Assembly: GCF_032337115.1 (NCBI RefSeq)
Contig: NZ_JAVXZY010000007.1
Location: 186,001 to 250,000, forward strand
Length of the DNA: 64,000 nt
Origin: Roseateles_C aquae
Lineage (GTDB): Bacteria; Pseudomonadota; Gammaproteobacteria; Burkholderiales; Burkholderiaceae_C
Direction of reading: 5' to 3'
Shown here: positions 25,773 through 33,924 of the stretch, in pieces
Position numbering within the stretch: the stretch's first letter is position 1
How the letters are laid out: each line of letters starts with the position of its first letter
Made by a program: the position numbers and the translations under genes
The notes under the pieces: model-generated
What the model was told of the DNA's origin: nothing
Seen by the model: the letters and a program-made list of their open reading frames with translations, nothing else
Database searches by the model: none

Positions 25773-27812
25773 TCAATTGCAGGGCCGAAGAAACTCGTCA
25801 GTGCGGCATAGGTCCGACAACACGGCCGGCCACTCCTCGCGCGACACAGCGCCACGCTTGAGCTGATTGAACACTCTGCGTGTCAGCACGGGCGCCGCCA
25901 CGCTGGTTCCAGCCATGCAAAACCGCTCGCCACTGCGGACCGCGGCTGCGGCGATGCTGGTCTGCTCATCATCTCGCTCACATGCTGCGTAGACCAGGGG
26001 CAGCAAGGTCAACCCTGCAGTTCGCGGGTCACGCTGAGGTCCGACGGACGAGTAACTCGCCACCCGGCCGCTGCTCAAGCGAAATCCTCCGGCGACCAGA
26101 GTATGTCGCCCTGTTGCCAAGTTACTCAGGCAATCGTCGTGGTCGTCAAGACTCAGGTCAAGCAGATGTGATTGCTCGACGTTGCGCAAGTAGTTTGGGT
26201 CATCACGCTCAACCCACACATCTACGACGATGCCTGCGTCCTCTGAGCCCGGGACATCACAAGCGAGCTCGATGTCCCAGACACCAGGTTCCAGCAGAGC
26301 GCCGTCGTCGTCAGCAGGGTTTGCGGTCGGCGCAAAAGCAAGCAGTGCCATGGCTCGCTCACCATTGGAGACCGACGTTTCGTGAAGCACTGCAGCGAGC
26401 GCCTGGCCCCTAACCGAATCGCGAAGCGTCTGCCACTCACCGGGCCGCACCCAATCACTCCAATCGCCCTCGGCAGTTCGAGTCCTGAGCTTGAGCGTGG
26501 CCGCTGGCGTCGGGGTGTACCAGCATTCTAGAAAAGTGTCGCTTGTTGCCCCTTCAGAAAGCTTAAGCCTCAGCTTTGCCGGCTTCTTGGCACTTGCAAG
26601 GCGCCTAGCGTGGCATTGCGCCTCACGCGCGTTGCCGGCACCCAGGACAATTGCAAAGTTCTTATCTCTCGCTTCAAGCAGTTCATCAAAGGCTTGTTCG
26701 ATGAGGGAGCTGCCGTCATGCGGCCCTGCAAAAGTGCCGTAGCTGATGTTGACAACAAGTCTGGAGTCCTTTTCGCACCTGTCCATTGCATAGCGCACGC
26801 CATCCAGAAGATGTGCTGACAACGAGCCCCCAGAGCTGTCGGCGGCTGTCAGGGCAGGCAATTGCACGAAAAGCAGATCGGCGTTACTGGCCCCGCTGTC
26901 CGGTGCCCCCGTCAATGGATCGATGGTTCCACCAGCGGTTTCCAGCACATGAGAGCCGTGCGTTGCGTACCAGACGCGACGCCGTGGATCGTCATAGGCG
27001 ATCAGGTAATCCAGTCCGCGATAGGCTCGCTGCTCATCGGTACAAGTGACTCCCAAACCACTGTGCAGTCGCTCGTACATTGCACTGAGGCTTGCCGAGT
27101 CGAGTTGCCGCCCATGCTCGAATGCGTGCACCGCTGCCCACACACTGCCAGGCTTGGGCGCTGTTGGCGAGTTGGACCCCTGATCCCACAAGGCCTTGAT
27201 GCGCGTACCGGTTCGTCCCGGTCGGCTATCGCGATAGGCACTGTTGAGGAATGGGCAGCCGAAGTCAATCACCGCGATGGTATCGCCCAACTTTGGCGTG
27301 GCAGCATGCCGTTTCGCCTTGCTGGCCGCCCATTCGAAAACCGTTGGCTTGCTGAACGCAGCCTGGTCAACACTTTGGGCAAAGTAGCCATGAGCACTGC
27401 CCTCGGCAACCGATCGGGCATCTCGAAGCGGCACGGCAAGTTCCCATCGCAAGTTCAGCTCTTTGCTCAATCGAGGTAGGTCCTTACGCGCCAAAGTCGC
27501 GGTAAAGAAGAGACTGCGTTTTTGACCGCCTGGAATCTTCTGGTGGTACGCGGGCGCAATCTGCAGCAGCGTATGGCTGGCCAGCGCCTTGTCCAGTGTT
27601 GCCATATCTGGCGCCTTGGCCAGAATCCGCACCCTTGCTTCTCCTTGCAGCCAATCGCGATCCCGTTCTTCACGGACGAAGCTACGCCAGCCGCTCAGTT
27701 CGGCCCAGCGGGCGTACAGGTCCGGTAGCGCCTTAAGGTTCAGCGCCGAAGTTCCTTTGCCGTCTTTCGGTCCAGTCGGCGCTTGCAAAGCGCGCCCCCA
27801 CTGCTGATACAT
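25773..27812 (-). CDS. S8-family subtilisin-like serine peptidase
   Basis: A 679-residue subtilase with the full triad: Asp183 in AVIDFGCPF, His285 in ATHGSHV, Ser637 in GTSVAAP; the oxyanion Asn is in LGAGNA near 391. A 160-residue N-terminal domain precedes the catalytic domain, and an insert of about 180 residues lies between Asn and Ser. There is no signal peptide or propeptide pattern, so it is probably intracellular. The ATG has GAGGAG upstream and starts 15 bases after the PAP2 gene stop. Local base composition is clearly less GC-rich than the flanks. The target protein is unknown. Confidence 0.85.
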   Translation of the reverse strand: MYQQWGRALQAPTGPKDGKGTSALNLKALPDLYARWAELSGWRSFVREERDRDWLQGEARVRILAKAPDMATLDKALASHTLLQIAPAYHQKIPGGQKRSLFFTATLARKDLPRLSKELNLRWELAVPLRDARSVAEGSAHGYFAQSVDQAAFSKPTVFEWAASKAKRHAATPKLGDTIAVIDFGCPFLNSAYRDSRPGRTGTRIKALWDQGSNSPTAPKPGSVWAAVHAFEHGRQLDSASLSAMYERLHSGLGVTCTDEQRAYRGLDYLIAYDDPRRRVWYATHGSHVLETAGGTIDPLTGAPDSGASNADLLFVQLPALTAADSSGGSLSAHLLDGVRYAMDRCEKDSRLVVNISYGTFAGPHDGSSLIEQAFDELLEARDKNFAIVLGAGNAREAQCHARRLASAKKPAKLRLKLSEGATSDTFLECWYTPTPAATLKLRTRTAEGDWSDWVRPGEWQTLRDSVRGQALAAVLHETSVSNGERAMALLAFAPTANPADDDGALLEPGVWDIELACDVPGSEDAGIVVDVWVERDDPNYLRNVEQSHLLDLSLDDHDDCLSNLATGRHTLVAGGFRLSSGRVASYSSVGPQRDPRTAGLTLLPLVYAACERDDEQTSIAAAAVRSGERFCMAGTSVAAPVLTRRVFNQLKRGAVSREEWPAVLSDLCRTDEFLRPCN

Positions 27813-27826
27813 GGCCTGCTCCTCGC

Positions 27827-29107
27827 TCAGACGCGCAATTGGTCAAGTTCGACACTCGCTGCCCGCCACAGTTTGGCCAAGACTTCCAGCGGTGCAACAG
27901 CAAACGAACTCCCGACAGGCAAGGCCCCATCGGTCCCTTGCGCGTTAGGCCTCTTATCGGGCACCTCATCAAGTACTGACTCAGCATGGATGACCAGGCT
28001 GCGCGGCTGAACATCCCCCCCCTGTGCCAGTGCCACAATCAAAGCTGCCAGACTTCGCCCGAGTTCATAGCCTGCCAAGCTGTCCATCGGGAAGTGCACC
28101 CCTGCAACCACACGGTTGAAAGCAATCCGACGCGCAAGCCTGTCAAGCGCTTCTGCTCGGCATTGACCTCTGGCAGATAGCAGCTCCGTCAGAAGCGCTG
28201 CATAGAGCGACGCGATCGTGGCATGCCCGCTTGGCAATGAACCATGGCCTGGCGTCGCGATCACCGGATGCAGTACAGCGCTACGCACGCAAGGCCGCTG
28301 CTCAGCGATCTCGTGCTTCAGTTGCATCAACAGCAAGCCGCCCCATTGCCACGCCACCGTCATTAGCTCCATCGTGTGCGGTGCCGCCTCCGCTGGGATG
28401 CCCGTGATCGACTCAAAGAAAGGAAAGAAGTCATCAGCCTGACTCAAGATCTCTGGCAATCGATCTTCACGCTCAACCGCGGCACGCAGTACCTTGTCAA
28501 TCTGAACGTCGTAGTTGAACTGACCTGGTCTCGGTGCGATGAGTTGGATCACAGGCATGATTGGCAATGCCAGAGTCGTGCCTGCTTGACCCTGGGGACT
28601 GTTGCCGATGTGCCAGATTGCATGGCCGTTGACCACGCTTCGTCCGCACAGTGCCGCAACGACCGCCTGTATGCGAAATTGACTGGCCCAGCGCCACAAT
28701 GGGTCAGCTTGCGCAGCATGCAGCGCTGCCCCACCTTGTGCCGGCAAGGGATATCGCGGATCGGCCGGTCGCGCGATACGCGCTTGAACCTTGCGCAGCG
28801 CTGTGGCCAGCAATGCTTCACTGCCACCTTCGTAGACCCAGCCAGGGTCTATGCCCACCCAGTCCTGGGGCTGATCTCCCGCAGCAAGCAGCTTTCCAAG
28901 AGGTGCAACAGGTGGGTGAACTGCGGCCATAGGCGCCACCGGAGGGTGCGCTGCCGCCCGTGGTGCCACGGGCGGATGCGCCGCGGCTCGAGGTGCCACG
29001 GGCGGATGAGTTGCGGCTCGCTCCGGTGCAGGTGCATTCATGGCGGCGCGCAGTGGCGCAGCGACGTTATTGAGCCATGCGCCTGGCGGCAATGAATAGC
29101 TGCTCAT
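27827..29107 (-). CDS. PAP2-superfamily protein, vanadium-haloperoxidase-like
   Basis: A 426-residue protein with the PAP2/vanadium-haloperoxidase signature in order: K264-x6-R271-P272, PSGH at 292-295, and R332-x5-H338-x3-D342. These residues bind phosphate or vanadate; the sequence alone does not tell phosphatase from haloperoxidase. No signal peptide is clear, and the core is not strongly hydrophobic, which favours a soluble haloperoxidase-type protein over a lipid phosphatase. Residues 31-70 are four 10-residue repeats of the AAxHPPVAPx type. The ATG is preceded by AGGGA. It sits between the cyclase and subtilase genes. Confidence 0.8.
   Translation of the reverse strand: MSSYSLPPGAWLNNVAAPLRAAMNAPAPERAATHPPVAPRAAAHPPVAPRAAAHPPVAPMAAVHPPVAPLGKLLAAGDQPQDWVGIDPGWVYEGGSEALLATALRKVQARIARPADPRYPLPAQGGAALHAAQADPLWRWASQFRIQAVVAALCGRSVVNGHAIWHIGNSPQGQAGTTLALPIMPVIQLIAPRPGQFNYDVQIDKVLRAAVEREDRLPEILSQADDFFPFFESITGIPAEAAPHTMELMTVAWQWGGLLLMQLKHEIAEQRPCVRSAVLHPVIATPGHGSLPSGHATIASLYAALLTELLSARGQCRAEALDRLARRIAFNRVVAGVHFPMDSLAGYELGRSLAALIVALAQGGDVQPRSLVIHAESVLDEVPDKRPNAQGTDGALPVGSSFAVAPLEVLAKLWRAASVELDQLRV
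28898..29017 (-). repeat. In-frame 4 x 30-base tandem repeat in the PAP2 gene
   Basis: Four consecutive 30-base units encode AATHPPVAPR, AAAHPPVAPR, AAAHPPVAPM and AAVHPPVAPL. The unit length keeps the frame, so copy number could vary between strains without breaking the gene. The product is a flexible Pro/His linker near the N-terminus. Confidence 0.85.
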
Positions 29108-29149
29108 CAATGCGTTCCCTTCATTGTGGAGATTCCTTTGGTCTTCGGA

Positions 29150-30955
29150 TTACGGGGGAAGACCCATAGCCCTCAGGGCTTGGCCTAGCATCACACCCGC
29201 GTCGGCATTCCTCCCCTGCGCATGCTGCAAAGGCCTGCCCACGCGGGCTTGCGGCTCCAGCTGGAGATAGCGGCTGAGGGCAGATTGGGCCTCGTCAACT
29301 CTCTCGTCATGCCACAGCGCTGCCACCAAAAGACGGTGCGATGGCGCATGCAGCGCGTTGTGCCGCACAGAGTCCCTGGCCCAATTCGCAGCGCAGTCGA
29401 ATCGTCCACTGCAAAAGTTCGCCAGTGCACTGTAGGACTCAAACAAGAACCGGTTTGGATCCAGCGGTGATAGATCAATTGATTGCGCAGCAGCATGCAA
29501 TGCCTGTTCGCGCTCTCCCAAGAGGCTGTGCAGCCCGGACGAAAGTGCCCACGCATAGGCATTTTGGGGATCGGCGGAAAGCGCCTGGCCATATGACAAA
29601 CGCGCCGCAGCGAGGTCATTGTCGAAAATCACGCGCGTGAGCCCTTCGGCTGTCAGTGCGTCGACCTGCTGAGGGTTCAAATCGATCGCTCGCCGAGCAC
29701 AGAAGCGCGCCTGCACAGCCTCTGCATCACCGTCGTCGGACCAGCCCTGAACAATCTTGAATACATGCCATTTCGCTTGCATGGCGTAACTGGCAGCTTG
29801 GCGAGGGTAGCGATTCGCCAAATGATCCAACAGGTCCTTTGCTTTGACGAACTCATTGCGCACCAGACTGTTCATCAACTCCCCCGCGCCGAGGTACAGC
29901 GAGTAGGCATTCAGGCTGTTCATCGGCAAACTACGCACACGCTCCAACTCCTGAGCGAGAACGCGCTGGCTCACCTGGCGAACTACGTATGGGATCAGTT
30001 CGTCCTGACCTTCAAAAAGGTCGCTCACCTTGGCAACCGAGCCCCCCGCCCAAATCACAGTTTCATCGCGTGCATCACACAGTTCGACGCGAAGTCGCAC
30101 CCGATCTCCATTGCATACATAACTCCCAGAAAGGATGTATGTCACCCCCAGCAACCGATGCAATTGCAGGGGATTCCACGATTGCTCGGTCAGTGGTGCA
30201 GTTGAAAGCCGCGAGATCAGTCGCAAACCGGGGTGCATTGACAGCGCTGCGATCATGTCATCTGCCATTGCACAACCCAATGCAAGATCGTTCCCCTGTC
30301 CGCTGAACGGGATGACAGCGAGGCCTGGCCGGAGATCTGCGCTTTGATCCGGGGCCCACCGGTTATGGCCTGACGCGCCGGCGCTGACTCGAAAAGCGCG
30401 AACGGGCTGATCGATATGTTTTAAATAGCAGAGGCCAAGATCCTGCAGATGCATATTCAGGCCATCACGCAGTTGGCTTTGAACCTCTGCAGAAACGATC
30501 ACATCACCCGGCTCAGCCAAGCCAGCCAGCCGCGCCGCCAAGTTGACCCCGGCTCCATAAACGTCTAGCTCGTCGACGACCATCTCGGAGACATGAATTC
30601 CAACGCGCAAGCCAATGGACAGCGCCTCGTCACAATGTAGATTGCAGACACTCAACTGCTTCAGCACCTCCTGGACCGCAGCCACCGCTTCATGCGGGCG
30701 CTCGAATTCCAGCAGCATGCCGTCGCCCAGGCTCTTCACCATGCGCCCCTGAAAGGCGGGCAGCACCGTGCTACGCACCTGATGAACGAGCCAGCGCCAA
30801 CGCTCAATCACATCGTCTTCGTTACGCTGCATCAGGCGTACCGACTCGACCATGTCAACAACGGCAATAGTCTTGGTCTCCCGCTTGAAAAGCGGAAATC
30901 CGAAGTCGGCGATTCCGGCTGAGGTCATGCTGCCCGCTTTCCAATTTCTGCTCAT
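29150..30955 (-). CDS. Class III adenylate cyclase with TolB-like and TPR regions
   Basis: A 601-residue soluble protein. Residues 28-190 form a class III cyclase domain with both metal Asp (Asp34, Asp78), adenine-selecting Lys74 and Asp131, and transition-state Asn138 and Arg142, so cAMP synthesis is predicted. Residues about 207-310 resemble a TolB/FlgO N-terminal fold (GLAVIPFSG...). The remainder is helical with TPR-like repeats (ADPQNAYAW, SPLDPNRFL). No membrane segment is visible. It heads the three-gene lower-GC cassette; 42 bases separate it from the PAP2 gene. An ATG nine residues downstream with a better ribosome site is an alternative start. Confidence 0.87.
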   Translation of the reverse strand: MSRNWKAGSMTSAGIADFGFPLFKRETKTIAVVDMVESVRLMQRNEDDVIERWRWLVHQVRSTVLPAFQGRMVKSLGDGMLLEFERPHEAVAAVQEVLKQLSVCNLHCDEALSIGLRVGIHVSEMVVDELDVYGAGVNLAARLAGLAEPGDVIVSAEVQSQLRDGLNMHLQDLGLCYLKHIDQPVRAFRVSAGASGHNRWAPDQSADLRPGLAVIPFSGQGNDLALGCAMADDMIAALSMHPGLRLISRLSTAPLTEQSWNPLQLHRLLGVTYILSGSYVCNGDRVRLRVELCDARDETVIWAGGSVAKVSDLFEGQDELIPYVVRQVSQRVLAQELERVRSLPMNSLNAYSLYLGAGELMNSLVRNEFVKAKDLLDHLANRYPRQAASYAMQAKWHVFKIVQGWSDDGDAEAVQARFCARRAIDLNPQQVDALTAEGLTRVIFDNDLAAARLSYGQALSADPQNAYAWALSSGLHSLLGEREQALHAAAQSIDLSPLDPNRFLFESYSALANFCSGRFDCAANWARDSVRHNALHAPSHRLLVAALWHDERVDEAQSALSRYLQLEPQARVGRPLQHAQGRNADAGVMLGQALRAMGLPP

Positions 30956-31009
30956 CCCTATTCTGTGGGATGACCTTAACAGCGCACTCGGTATTTGCGC
31001 GCAAGCGGC

Positions 31010-31450
31010 TCAGCCCTCGGCGTGATCACCATGACAGGCACAGGCCTCGCCATGCGCAGCAGCCACCAGCTCTTCGAGGATGCCGCAGTGATGCCCGCTG
31101 TGGTCTGCGTCGCAGCGGGCCTTCAGCGCGACCAACTGGGCTTCGAGCGCGCGCATGCTGGCCAGGCGGGCGCGCACGCGGGCGAGCTGGGCATCGACCA
31201 GCCGGTCGACCTCGGCCAGAGCCTGCGCGTCCTGGGTCTGCAGGCTGCCCAGCAGGAGCGCCACATCGGCCAGCGACATGTCCAGCGCGCGGCAGTGGCG
31301 GATGAAGGCCAGGCGCTCCAGATGGGCCTGGCTGTAGTCGCGATAGCCGTTCGCGCTGCGTGCCGGGCCGGGCAGCAGCCCGCTCTTTTCGTAGAAACGG
31401 ATGGTCTCGACATCGACCCCGGTGGCCTGACTCAACGCCCCGATGCGCAT
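31010..31450 (-). CDS. MerR-family heavy-metal-responsive regulator (CadR/PbrR-like)
   Basis: A 146-residue MerR regulator with the winged-helix start MRIGALSQATGVDVETIRFY, a dimerisation helix and a metal loop with Cys113 and Cys122 (ARCDADHSGHHCG), matching two of the three Cd/Pb ligands of CadR/PbrR. The third Cys, usually at the start of the dimer helix near 78, is Ala here, while the tail CACHGDH adds possible ligands. The start has AGGGGA upstream. It is divergent from the metal ATPase and should control the 19-base-spacer promoter between them. Confidence 0.88.
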   Translation of the reverse strand: MRIGALSQATGVDVETIRFYEKSGLLPGPARSANGYRDYSQAHLERLAFIRHCRALDMSLADVALLLGSLQTQDAQALAEVDRLVDAQLARVRARLASMRALEAQLVALKARCDADHSGHHCGILEELVAAAHGEACACHGDHAEG

Positions 31451-31487
31451 GGCTGTCCCCTGAAGCTTGGCCATCGAGCATAAGCGC

Positions 31488-31518
31488 TTGACTCTGGAGT
31501 GGCTACAGGCTGTGCAAT
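31488..31518 (+). promoter_or_regulatory. MerR-type promoter of the metal ATPase gene
   Basis: A -35 box TTGACT (31488-31493) and a -10 box TGCAAT (31513-31518) are separated by 19 bases, the overlong spacer typical of MerR-activated promoters. The spacer contains an imperfect dyad, CTCTGGAG / CTACAGGC (31492-31510). A transcript would start near 31525, directly at the ATPase start codon. Confidence 0.78.
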
Positions 31519-31525
31519 CGAGCCC

Positions 31526-33802
31526 ATGACACAGCAGCACGCCCACGCCGAGCACGAGCACGAACATCACCACGGCCATCATGGCCACGCCCCGGCATCC
31601 CCCTGCTGCGGCCACGATCACGGCCACCGGCACGACCCTGATCACGCGCACGCCCGCCCGCCCGCCGCCGCGCCGCTGCCCGGCGCCGCTGCAGGGTTCC
31701 ACCGTACCCGCTTGCGCATCGCGGCGATGGACTGCCCGACCGAAGAGGCGCTGCTGCGCAAACTGCTGACGCCGCTGCCCGGCGTGGCCGCGCTGCATTT
31801 CGACCTGATCAACCGTGTGCTGACCGTTGACCACAGCCAGCCCGACACCGCGCCGCTGCTGGCCGCCGTCGGCCGTGCCGGCATGCAGGCCGAGCCGCTG
31901 CCGGACGGCGCCGCCACCCTGCCCGAAGCCCCAGCGCTGAGCCAGAACCAGCGTCGGCAACTGGCGCTGGCCGGCGTGTGTGCGATCGCCGCCGAGGCCT
32001 GGGCCTATGCCAGCGGCAGCGATCATGGCTGGGTCACCGGGGGGCTGGCCACCGCCACCGTGCTGCTGGGCGGCCTGACGACGCTGCGCAAGGGCTGGAT
32101 CGCGCTGCGCAGCCTGACCATCAATATCCACCTGCTGATGACGCTGGCCGTCACCGGCGCTGTGCTGCTGGGCCAGTGGCCCGAGGCGGCCATGGTGGTC
32201 TGGCTGTTCGGCCTGGCCGAGGCGATCGAAGCGCTGAGCCTGGAGCGGGCCCGCCATGCGGTGCGGGCGCTGGGCGCGCTGGCGCCCGAGACGGCCTGGG
32301 TGCGCGAGGCCGACGACCAGTGGCGTGAACGGCCCACGGCCGGCATCGCCATCGACGCCCGGCTGCGCGTGCCGCCGGGCGAGCGCATCCCGCTGGACGC
32401 GGTGGTTGAAAGCGGACAATCGGCCGTCAATGAAGCGGCACTCACCGGCGAGGCGATGCCGGTGGCCAAGGCCGTGGGCGACACCGTGTTGGCCGGCTCG
32501 GTCAACGGCCTGGGCGCGCTGGAATTACGCGTGACCGCCACGCGCGGCCACACGCTGCTGGACCGCATGGCACAGGCGGTGCAGCAGGCGCAATCGCAAC
32601 GCGCGCCGACGCAGCGCTTCATCGACCGCTTTGCCCGCGTCTACACCCCGGCCGTGGTGCTGCTGGCTATTGCGCTGGCGCTGCTGCCCCCGCTGCTGCT
32701 GGGGCAAGACCTGACCCCCTGGGCCTACAAGGCGCTGGTGCTGCTGGTGATCGCCTGCCCCTGTGCGCTGGTGATCTCGACGCCGGTGACCGTGGTCAGC
32801 GCGCTGACGGCCGCGGCGCGGCGCGGCATGCTGATCAAGGGCGGGCTCTATCTGGAACAGGCCCGGCAGCTGAAGACGGTGGCGATGGACAAGACCGGCA
32901 CGCTGACCGAAGGCCGGCCGCGTCTGGTCAAGGTGCAGGCCTTGGGCGAGCTCAGCGAGGCCGAGGTGCTGCAGCGGGGCGCCAGCCTGAACGCGCTGTC
33001 CAGTCACCCGATTGCCAGCGCCTTGCTGGACGCCCAGGCCGCGGCATCGGCCGCGCCGCTCAGCGCGGTACAGGATTTCGAGGCCTTGCCCGGCCGGGGT
33101 GTGCAAGGGCGGATGGCCGGCGAGCGCTGGCAGCTGGGCACGGCCGCGCTGGCCGGCACGCCGCCCACGGTCGCGCAGCTGCAGGCCGCCGAGGCCTTGC
33201 AGCGAGCCGGCCACACCATCGCCTGGCTGTGCCGCGAGGGCGTGGCGCAGGGGCTGTTGGCAGTCAGCGATCCGCTGCGCGCACAAAGCCGCGAGGTCAT
33301 CGAGGCGCTGCAGGCGCAGGGCCTGAGCGTGGTCATGCTCAGCGGCGATAACCGCGGCAGTGCGCTGCACGTGGCCAGCCAGCTGGGCCTGGCCGAACAG
33401 GCGGTGCAGGCGCCGCTGCTACCCGAGGCCAAGCTGGCGGCGATTGCGCGGTTGCGCGAGCAGGGCCTGGTGGCCATGGTCGGCGATGGCGTGAACGACG
33501 CGCCGGCGCTGGCCCGCGCCGATATCGGCATCGCGATGGGCGCCGCCGGCACCGCCGCCGCGCTGGAGACGGCCGATATCGCGCTGATGCAGGACGATCT
33601 GCGCCGGCTGCCGGAGCTGATTGCGCTGTCGCGCCGCACCCATCAGGTGCTGGTGCAGAACATCACCATCGCGCTGGGCCTGAAGGCCGGCGTGCTGGCG
33701 CTGACGCTGGCCGGCATCGCCTCGCTGTGGCTGGCGGTGTTCGCCGATGCCGGTGCGGCGCTGCTGGTGGTGCTCAACGGCCTGCGCCTGCTGCGGCGCT
33801 GA
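31526..33802 (+). CDS. cadA: Cd/Zn/Pb-transporting P1B-type ATPase
   Basis: A 758-residue heavy-metal efflux ATPase. The first 50 residues are extremely His-rich (HEHEHHHGHHGH) with CC and HDHGHRHDPDHAH clusters; an HMA-like domain with MDCPTEE follows (68-74). Then come the transport core: TGEAMPV, the ion-binding CPC (IACPCALVIS), phosphorylation site DKTGTLTEG, HP motif (SSHPIAS) and GDGVNDAPAL. CPC plus the HMA type point to the Zn/Cd/Pb subgroup. The ATG lies at the predicted transcription start, so translation may be leaderless; the open frame further upstream overlaps the promoter and is rejected. Confidence 0.93.
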   Translation: MTQQHAHAEHEHEHHHGHHGHAPASPCCGHDHGHRHDPDHAHARPPAAAPLPGAAAGFHRTRLRIAAMDCPTEEALLRKLLTPLPGVAALHFDLINRVLTVDHSQPDTAPLLAAVGRAGMQAEPLPDGAATLPEAPALSQNQRRQLALAGVCAIAAEAWAYASGSDHGWVTGGLATATVLLGGLTTLRKGWIALRSLTINIHLLMTLAVTGAVLLGQWPEAAMVVWLFGLAEAIEALSLERARHAVRALGALAPETAWVREADDQWRERPTAGIAIDARLRVPPGERIPLDAVVESGQSAVNEAALTGEAMPVAKAVGDTVLAGSVNGLGALELRVTATRGHTLLDRMAQAVQQAQSQRAPTQRFIDRFARVYTPAVVLLAIALALLPPLLLGQDLTPWAYKALVLLVIACPCALVISTPVTVVSALTAAARRGMLIKGGLYLEQARQLKTVAMDKTGTLTEGRPRLVKVQALGELSEAEVLQRGASLNALSSHPIASALLDAQAAASAAPLSAVQDFEALPGRGVQGRMAGERWQLGTAALAGTPPTVAQLQAAEALQRAGHTIAWLCREGVAQGLLAVSDPLRAQSREVIEALQAQGLSVVMLSGDNRGSALHVASQLGLAEQAVQAPLLPEAKLAAIARLREQGLVAMVGDGVNDAPALARADIGIAMGAAGTAAALETADIALMQDDLRRLPELIALSRRTHQVLVQNITIALGLKAGVLALTLAGIASLWLAVFADAGAALLVVLNGLRLLRR

Positions 33803-33872
33803 GCTTGTCGGCCAAGTACGGAGCGGCCGACAAAGTCCGGTCTCAACCATGACCTACGACACCCCCTGAGCC

Positions 33873-33898
33873 CTGCGGGCCTCGGGGGGAACCCGCAG
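33873..33898. repeat. Stem-loop between metal ATPase and POT transporter genes
   Basis: Stem CTGCGGG / CCCGCAG with a 12-base G-rich loop, in the 122-base gap. It lacks a T-tract. The surrounding sequence (CCCCTGAG...CGGGGGG) looks like a degenerate intergenic repeat; a partial terminator for the ATPase gene is possible. Confidence 0.35.
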
Positions 33899-33924
33899 TC
33901 GCAGGCGGTTACAAGGCGGCGACA

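Noticed and set aside
29150..30955. A Pycsar antiphage cyclase
   Set aside because: The protein carries adenine-selecting Lys74/Asp131 and large TolB-like and TPR regions, and no TIR or four-helix membrane effector is adjacent; defence remains only a loose hypothesis.
31499..31525. GTG start for the metal ATPase
   Set aside because: It lies inside the promoter spacer and would not be transcribed from that promoter.
31451..32419. Long minus-strand extension upstream of the MerR regulator
   Set aside because: It is antisense to the ATPase and crosses the shared promoter; the MerR domain begins at 31450 with its own ribosome site.
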